Assembly (NCBI GenBank): GCA_025927475.1
Contig: JAICLL010000064.1
Span: 1 to 33,599 of the forward strand
Length of the DNA stretch: 33,599 nt
Reading direction: 5' to 3'
Origin: Pirellulales bacterium
Lineage (GTDB): Bacteria > Planctomycetota > Planctomycetia > Pirellulales > JAICIG01
This document shows, piece after piece, positions 33,370 through 33,599 of the stretch. Within the stretch, counting starts at the first letter, position 1; every line of letters starts with the position of its first letter. Under the pieces are notes generated by a model that made no database searches, had not been told where the DNA came from, and saw nothing but the letters and a program-made list of their open reading frames with translations. Made by a program: the position numbers and the translations under genes.

Positions 33370-33468
33370 GTGGGCAAGAAGCAAATCAAGGTCGGAGTGC
33401 GCCAAGGTGGCGGCCCAGAACCAGGATATGAGTGGAACGTCGGGATCCTTGATTTCGCCTGGGCGTAG
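33370..33468 (+). pseudogene. Start of a gene cut short after 32 codons
   Basis: GTG 33370 has a strong site AAAGGAG (33357-33363) six bases upstream and reads MGKKQIKVGVRQGGG, then EPGYEWNVGILDFAWA, before TAG at 33466. The peptide looks like the first strands of a real protein, and the quality of the ribosome site supports that. The stop may be genuine, making a short peptide, or may mark a broken gene. Downstream sequence to the window end shows no continuing frame. Confidence 0.4.
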
Positions 33469-33599
33469 GAACACGTCTGTAAGCTTTTAGGCGGCAAGCC
33501 GGTAGCTAACCTCTTGGCACCTTGGTGAAAAAGGAGAGATTGGGCGAGTCTGTATCCAATTCTGGAGTCGGTCGTCGTCACTTAGGCGCGCGGCCCGCA

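Noticed and set aside
13869-33599. Complete prophage or conjugative element
   Set aside because: Genes are suggestive, but no integrase, terminase, portal, capsid, relaxase or attachment site could be identified inside the window.

Overview
This is a high-GC bacterial window that most likely comes from a member of the Planctomycetota, probably of Pirellulales type. The evidence is a fused PSCyt1/DUF1549/DUF1553 cytochrome-domain protein (8259-11813), a Tat-exported DUF1501 protein (5970-7400), several proteins carrying an F-x-LR-x-L-(L/F) motif beside a membrane segment, a large TPR protein with repeated modules, and abundant dispersed palindromic repeats, including one inserted in frame in a gene. 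No rRNA or tRNA gene and no CRISPR array was seen.

Region 1 (about 0.7-13.8 kb) looks like ordinary chromosome. It holds an exported protein of unknown function (734-2641), then a run of minus-strand genes: DUF983 with a frameshifted membrane gene, a PIN-toxin/antitoxin pair with a TTG-start antitoxin, an orphan two-domain sugar-type ABC ATPase, DUF1501 translationally coupled to a small membrane-anchored protein, and the 1184-residue PSCyt1/DUF1549/DUF1553 protein. A phospholipase D/cardiolipin synthase follows on the plus strand.

Region 2 (14.4-18.8 kb) is a plus-strand accessory cluster: a ParB-like protein, a RimI-like GNAT, a small zinc-ribbon-like protein, a DNA methyltransferase, and a protein joining an RNA polymerase alpha-CTD-like domain to an HTH. 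Region 4 (28.2-33.2 kb) resumes in the same style and orientation: a permuted NlpC/P60 (YiiX-like) protein, a C39-like lipoprotein, a thioredoxin-like exported protein, two small membrane proteins, a 53-residue ORF, and an ABC-ATPase/GNAT fusion of COG2401 type. In both regions the intergenic spaces are filled, nearly from stop codon to start codon, by inverted arrays of 7-nt or 8-nt units around short loops.

Region 3 (18.8-28.1 kb) separates the two halves and is different in kind: genes on both strands, a more AT-rich AAA/Orc1-Cdc6-like ATPase, a DUF4058 gene and a TPR gene between two ~240-bp direct repeats, a polytopic membrane protein, and none of the 7/8-nt arrays. I infer that one ancestral element, perhaps a prophage-like or conjugative remnant judging by ParB, methylase, cell-wall peptidase fold and small membrane proteins, was interrupted by later insertions. 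No integrase, terminase, portal or relaxase is in the window, so the element type stays open. The most unusual features are the gene-flush hairpin arrays with a shared apical loop, the alpha-CTD/HTH fusion, and a perfect 24-bp palindrome inside the parB-like gene.
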